Assembly: GCA_964017145.1 (NCBI GenBank)
Contig: CAXHKQ010000129.1
Location: forward strand, 1 to 13,766
Direction of reading: 5' to 3'
Source: Agrocybe praecox
Taxonomy: Eukaryota > Basidiomycota > Agaricomycetes > Agaricales > Agrocybaceae
Length of the DNA: 13,766 nt
A program made the position numbers and the translations under genes. A model generated the notes under the pieces. That model searched no databases and was not told the DNA's origin. It worked only from the letters and a program-made list of their open reading frames with translations. Of this stretch, positions 10,201 to 13,766 are shown one piece after another; within the stretch, counting starts at the first letter, position 1; every line of letters begins with the position of its first letter.

Positions 10201-13200
10201 AAGGTGGTGTCGGATTCCTCTGCTGCTGCTGCTCGGCGCCCTGCTGAATGCGCTGCTGCATCTCCGCCCGGCTCTGGTACAGATGATCGCGATGCATCTC
10301 GCGACGCGACTGATAGATCTGCTCCTGCTCGAGCTGCTGTTGGCGGCGAGCCGCGACGACGGTGTCCATCATGTAGGCGCCGGAGCGCGTCTGGTAGATG
10401 TCGTCACCGCCGCCAGTGGCTCCGGCTTCGGTCACTCGCGCCGGCTTCGGCGGAATATCGTAGCGCGAAGCGGAGTTCGGCGCTCGCGATGGCGGTACAT
10501 CGTAGCGACCAGAGGGACCAGCAGCAGCCGGGGCCGGAGCTTGGCGCATCATCGGCGGCTCCGAGCGTCCACGGTCGGCCATGCTGTGGCGGCGAACAAT
10601 CCGACGTCCACCGGTTCCGACCTCGGGTGGTGGCTGCGATTCGACGCTTCGCTGGAACGCAACAGCATTGCGATTCGCGTAGATATCGTTGTCCTCCGGA
10701 TGAGGCTGGTGCTGCTGTCGCTGATCGTAGTACCCGTCGCGTCCACAATTGCCGTAGATCGCCTCCGAATGCGCGTTCGCGTATACGTCCGCCGAGGGCT
10801 GGAAAGCCTCATGCCGGGATTGATACATCGATTCTCCAGCTTCTCGATCCTCGCTATAGTAGTTTCTTGCTCCCCGTCGATGGCCCGACATGTCGGGCGT
10901 CACAGCAAAGTGATTGGGTCGCGACGGCTCCAGCATAGAGTGCTGACGCCGCAGGCCGCCACCAGATCGACCAGCGTTCATTTGTTGCTGATGCATCTGG
11001 TGCTGCTGCTGCAGCCGTGCCCGATCGGCACTCTGGCCATCGATCATGCTGCTCTGGCGGCGCAGCGGTTTGGTCGACTTGCTGAAGGCCTTCTTCAGTG
11101 CGCTGAAGGGCGATCGGAGCATCGAGAGTTTTTTCTTCTGCTTGAGTGGCGGCGGAAGGGGTGGCGGAGCGCCGCCGCCGTGATCCTGATCCTGGTGATG
11201 TTGCCGGTATTGCTGGGGATGTCGCTGGGCTGGCCGTTGGGGCATGTAGTGCGGATCCGGGTGCGGGTGCAGGTCGAGATGATAGGGCTGCTGCTGCTGG
11301 GATGCGGTTGATTGTGGTACTGATAGTAAGCGGCTTCGTCCTCTGGCTGGCCGCCACCGGCTGCGTATTCGGAACTGTTGTGCACCGCTGTTCGACGACG
11401 ATTGTGACTCCATGTCGCTGTGATTTGATTTTATGATTTTATGTTGTGCAGTGAAAACGGGCACACGTGCGCTCAACTCTTGTGTGTGCTAAATGGGAGG
11501 AGTTCGTGCATCGTGATGATGGTGGTGGTGCGTGTTAAGTGGTACGATTCAAAATGCAGCAGCGCGTCACGAGTATGCGGCGTTTTTTCGTGTGTCAGGC
11601 CGTGGAGGAAGAATATATATTCAGCAGCGCAGCAGTTTAGAAAAATGTGTATAGTTCGTAGATCATTTCAGCAGACATACACAACATAAAACTCTCATCA
11701 TCATTGTACCACCTCATTGTTCACACATTTACACACACCACTTAGTAATTATATGTCAACGATTCGGTTAGTTCACAAACGGAAGAGAAGATTCCTCTAG
11801 GAAAAATTACCAACATTATAGAAATGTTGAGCCCATCACCATCATCATTAGCTCGAGAGAATGTTGTAAAAATTGTCTCCGTGTTCATGGCGCAACGTTT
11901 TTTACGTGTGTGTGAGAGGGGATGCAGATTCGGATTTCTGTGGCAGCTCGATTATCGTAATTTTGATTTTCCAATGATTCTGTGTGTGTACGTAATGTGT
12001 GTGTTAAATGTGTGATTATATGGCCAAACATGATGAGAGTAATGAAGTGCACGCACGCGAAACAAACATGAACATGATAATATGCGCAATAGCAATGACA
12101 ACTGAAATATATCAATATGCTCTCTTGCTTCCTTCTCAGACGGGAAGGCAAAGGGAGGCAATCCAATTCCACCTCCAAACCACACACGTTCGCGCTTGCA
12201 CACATGTGACAATAGTTACTCCATTTCGAACCACGCACACACACTCATAGACCCACCAACGCACAGAGCTGCGCACCCAAAAGCCAAAAAGCCAGACTCG
12301 ATTCGATTGCGGTCACCGCATCACTTACCTCATATTGTGGTGGTGTCCGGCCTGGCCGATTTGCGGTTTGCGATACAGTTCGAAGGCGCTGCCCCGTTGC
12401 TCTCGGCTGCCGGCCAGATCGAGGGCGTTGCGCTCGCCCGGATGGTTGCCTGGCGGCAGTGGCGGCACGGATTTGCCTGTGATTGGGGGAGAGAGTATGT
12501 TTTAATTGCATTATTCGATTTAAAAATTGATTAAAAAATAAACGTACGTTGAAGCTCTTTGAATTTTCTATCGACAAATTGTAGCTCATCCGGCAAACGC
12601 GATCCTCACAACATCTTGAGGACATTCATAATCATAATATACAAAGATGTCCCTGGGATTGTGCATAAAATATCTTGAGGATGTCCTCAAGACCGCCTAA
12701 ATGGAGTATTTACTACTAAGCGGATGTCTATTTCGAGATTTAGATATCCGAACTCATCATCTCTGGCTCATCTAAAATGGACAGGAAAAACGAATAGAAC
12801 ATCTATTCAGATATCCCAGAGACATTTCATCGGGATGAGTATCGCACATTTCACCCTCCCCCTTCTTTGACTATGCAAAAATTACCCGTTATTCAAATTA
12901 AATTACTTCCGAATTAGCGGAGACTTTCATTTCACTCACCCATTCCCGGTTGTCGATGGTGTGCCTGATAGTCAACCTGAGCACCAGAGCCGTGATATCC
13001 ATACGATGGCGCTTGCTGTTGATGCTGTTGCTGTTGGAACTGCTGCTGCTGATGCTGTGGATTCCCATTATAATGCATCGGCTGTTGCTGCTGATGCGGA
13101 GCTCCACCAAACTGGCCGTATTTGGCTTGATGCTGCTGCTGGTGCTGCGGATGCTGTGGATGCTGATGGTGATGCTGTGGCGGTGGTGGCGGCATGTGTC

Positions 13201-13766
13201 CGCCGCCGACGGCGTTCTGACTGTGATGGTAGTGCGACGGTGCGGGCGGATAGTAGAATCCGTTGGGCGATCGCGGCGAAGAGGGCTCCTGTGAATGTGA
13301 AATTTGCATTTAGAATTCAGAATTTTTTGTACACATCTTCTCAGTTTCAAACGCTCGTTGATGAGTTCGTTTAGTACATCCTTGGAAATGTGATATTTGA
13401 ACTTCATATTTGGAGAAACTTAAACGAATCAAGGATGAAGCCAAAACGTCCATCAATATCGATGGCAAAAAATGATCCAATAATCCATATTTCAAAATGA
13501 TTTCCGCTATCATGAGTAGATTTGGTAGATAGAAAAAAGTAGATTTGGTGGTCCATCGAAGTAATAAACATGAAAGGTAAAACTCACCATCTGAGCTCCA
13601 TTCTCCCAGTATCCATTGCCGCCCATCTGTCCGCCACCCCCGCCTCCACTTCCGCCTCCTCCGCCCCTCTGCACCGGCGGATGATAGTTCTTCGGCTTCG
13701 GCGGCGGCACCGGCTTGAACGGCATCCCGGCTCCCTGTTGCTGCTGACCAGCACCATTTGCTCCCG
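7271..13766 (-). CDS. pyd: Polychaetoid / ZO-1 tight-junction scaffold, C-terminal part with ZU5 domain (5' end outside window)
   Basis: Exons 13766-13588 (partial), 13288-12940, 12476-12329, 11417-8944 and 7494-7271 join in frame to 1123 residues plus TGA; all introns are GT-AG. ZO-1 proteins are MAGUK scaffolds at cell-cell junctions linking membrane proteins to actin. The PDZ, SH3 and GUK domains lie upstream of this window. Seen here: MPFKPVPPPKPKNY (residues 14-27), a Pro-linker typical of pyd; a Gly run; His/Gln-rich repeats (about 80-165); SAFELYRKPQ in the 148-nt exon; a large exon with basic, Gln-rich and Tyr-motif regions (about 422-740); an acidic run (about 800-832). A ZU5 domain (about 990-1090) is split between the last two exons: MRGTFDANGG, SISIPPGAI, GVQQEIYFTV, then ETMLSPLVMCGP. 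The C-terminus VSVQVDHF matches the VLIDHF ending I recall for vertebrate ZO-1. The last donor is unusual (see findings). Confidence 0.93.
7543..7860. mobile_element. MITE-like element, 318 bp with long terminal inverted repeats
   Basis: The left arm 7543-7660 and the reverse complement of the right arm 7860-7742 align over nearly their whole 118 bases with about three-quarters identity. Both begin GC..TTT.CACA.TGAGTTAACG and end AACGATTTACC. TATA occurs immediately outside both ends (7539-7542 and 7861-7864), consistent with a duplicated target site of TA or TATA. The centre (about 80 nt) is non-coding and includes another AACGATTA word. Features fit a non-autonomous DNA transposon, possibly of Tc1/mariner type if the target is TA. 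The family is not identified. Confidence 0.75.
8047..8066. repeat. CA microsatellite
   Basis: About ten CA units with one CG interruption inside the last pyd intron. Simple sequence repeat. Confidence 0.75.
8271..8307. repeat. Short intronic hairpin
   Basis: AGAACAGTCTAGT (8271-8283) pairs with ACTAGACTATTCT (8295-8307) over 13 positions with one mismatch and an 11-nt loop. The word AACAGTCTAG recurs at about 8327-8336. It is too short for a microRNA precursor; it may be a remnant of an inverted-repeat element. Confidence 0.5.
8365..8676. mobile_element. Second long imperfect inverted repeat, possible old MITE
   Basis: CAGTTGATTGTAGGATCTT (8365-8383) matches the complement of AAGATCCTACAAACTG (8661-8676) with a 3-base gap. 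TTCTAGTCATGT (8414-8425) matches the complement of ACATGACTAGAA (8619-8630) exactly. The two blocks are separated by 30 nt on both arms, and those 30 nt agree at about half of positions. Equal spacing makes chance unlikely. No target duplication is visible, so the ends and family are uncertain; length is similar to the neighbouring element. Confidence 0.5.
9864..10829 (-). repeat. Array of degenerate Tyr-x-Ser/Thr-Arg-x-Glu motifs coded in pyd
   Basis: Within the large pyd exon about ten copies of a motif occur over residues about 422-740: MYQSRHEA, IYANRNAV, IYQTRSGA, IYQSRREM, LYQSRAEM, IYGTRSEA, VYQSRREL, IYQSRREA, VYVSRREI and IYEARES, plus a Tyr-less FKTRTQL. Spacing varies from about 12 to tens of residues. 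The repeated tyrosine with flanking basic and acidic residues suggests a short linear motif array, perhaps for tyrosine phosphorylation or repeated partner binding. That function is inference; the repetition is seen directly. Confidence 0.75.
11418..12328 (-). other. pyd intron, 911 nt
   Basis: Donor AG followed by GTAAGT at 12328; acceptor AAATCACAG ending at 11418, with only a weak pyrimidine tract but the correct phase (2): HHHNM-S-DMESQ. It holds CA/GT-rich stretches (for example 12236-12246) and no convincing coding sequence; the open frames inside are low-complexity His/Thr/Cys-rich. Confidence 0.8.
12477..12939 (-). other. pyd intron, 463 nt, with inverted-repeat remnants
   Basis: Donor GTGAGT at 12939 and acceptor CCAATCACAG ending at 12477, phase 1. 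Contains the repeat structure at 12612-12825. No coding potential recognised. Confidence 0.85.
12612..12825. repeat. Inverted and direct repeat cluster
   Basis: ATGTCCCTGGGAT (12647-12659) pairs with ATCCCAGAGACAT (12813-12825) at 12 of 13 positions. CTTGAGGA and TCCTCAAG form an 8-bp palindrome with a 2-nt centre at 12674-12691, and CTTGAGGAC also occurs at 12615-12623. It may be a decayed MITE in this pyd intron, but similarity beyond these words is weak. Confidence 0.35.
13289..13587 (-). other. pyd intron, 299 nt
   Basis: Donor ATG followed by GTGAGT at 13587; acceptor CACATTCACAG ending at 13289, phase 0, joining GAQM to EPSSPRS. The - strand frame entering the downstream exon is stopped 5' of the acceptor, which supports splicing. 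Some low-quality open frames cross it but none has a recognisable domain. Confidence 0.85.

Noticed and set aside
10283..11311. 342-codon open frame on the + strand
   Set aside because: Also antisense to the same pyd exon, with shadow composition (Leu/Val/Arg from complementary Gln/His/Arg codons) and no recognisable family.
11885..12625. Open frames on the - strand around the 148-nt pyd exon
   Set aside because: Those outside the exon are His/Thr/Cys-rich products of CA/GT repeats; the reading frame of the real exon is fixed by the flanking splice phases.
13310..13513. Open frames on the - strand inside the 299-nt pyd intron
   Set aside because: They overlap in different frames, contain stops before the acceptor, and no domain is recognised; the GTGAGT donor and CACAG acceptor give a clean in-frame splice.

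Overview
The window is nuclear DNA of an insect, most likely a dipteran and plausibly a mosquito. It has GC-rich coding exons split by AT-rich GT-AG introns, long non-coding flanks with CA/GT microsatellites and MITE-like inverted repeats, and two genes whose closest familiar relatives are animal (Drosophila) proteins. The genus is inference and is not fixed by the sequence.

Layout. Bases 1 to about 840 are upstream sequence with no supportable gene. On the + strand, about 865-6650 holds a complete sodium-dependent phosphate transporter of the PiT/SLC20 family (Drosophila counterpart NaPi-III). It has a probable spliced 5' leader with two upstream ORFs, then four coding exons (1511-2132, 2216-2389, 4220-5288, 6019-6301) that join in frame to 715 codons plus stop. 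The two duplicated PiT signatures lie in the first and third/fourth coding exons, with a long hydrophilic loop between them.

On the - strand, from the right edge (13766) down to 7271, lies the 3' part of polychaetoid (pyd), the insect ZO-1 tight-junction scaffold. Five coding exons (13766-13588, 13288-12940, 12476-12329, 11417-8944, 7494-7271) join in frame to 1123 residues plus stop. They cover the Pro/Gln/Gly-rich tail and the C-terminal ZU5 domain; the PDZ, SH3 and GUK part lies beyond the window. The two genes converge tail to tail, with 3' ends facing each other across about 970 bp (6302-7270).

The genes have no evident joint pathway: one is a membrane phosphate importer, the other a junctional scaffold. 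The most notable non-gene structures are in the last pyd intron: a 318-bp element with about 118-bp inverted arms flanked by TATA on both sides (7543-7860), and a second long imperfect inverted repeat with conserved spacing (8365-8676). In pyd itself, three things stand out: an array of about ten degenerate Tyr-x-Ser/Thr-Arg-x-Glu motifs, a pair of YDVPP/YDIPP motifs, and a weak, overlapping tandem splice donor inside the ZU5 domain that would switch the C-terminus. I found no CRISPR, operon, viral or toxin system.
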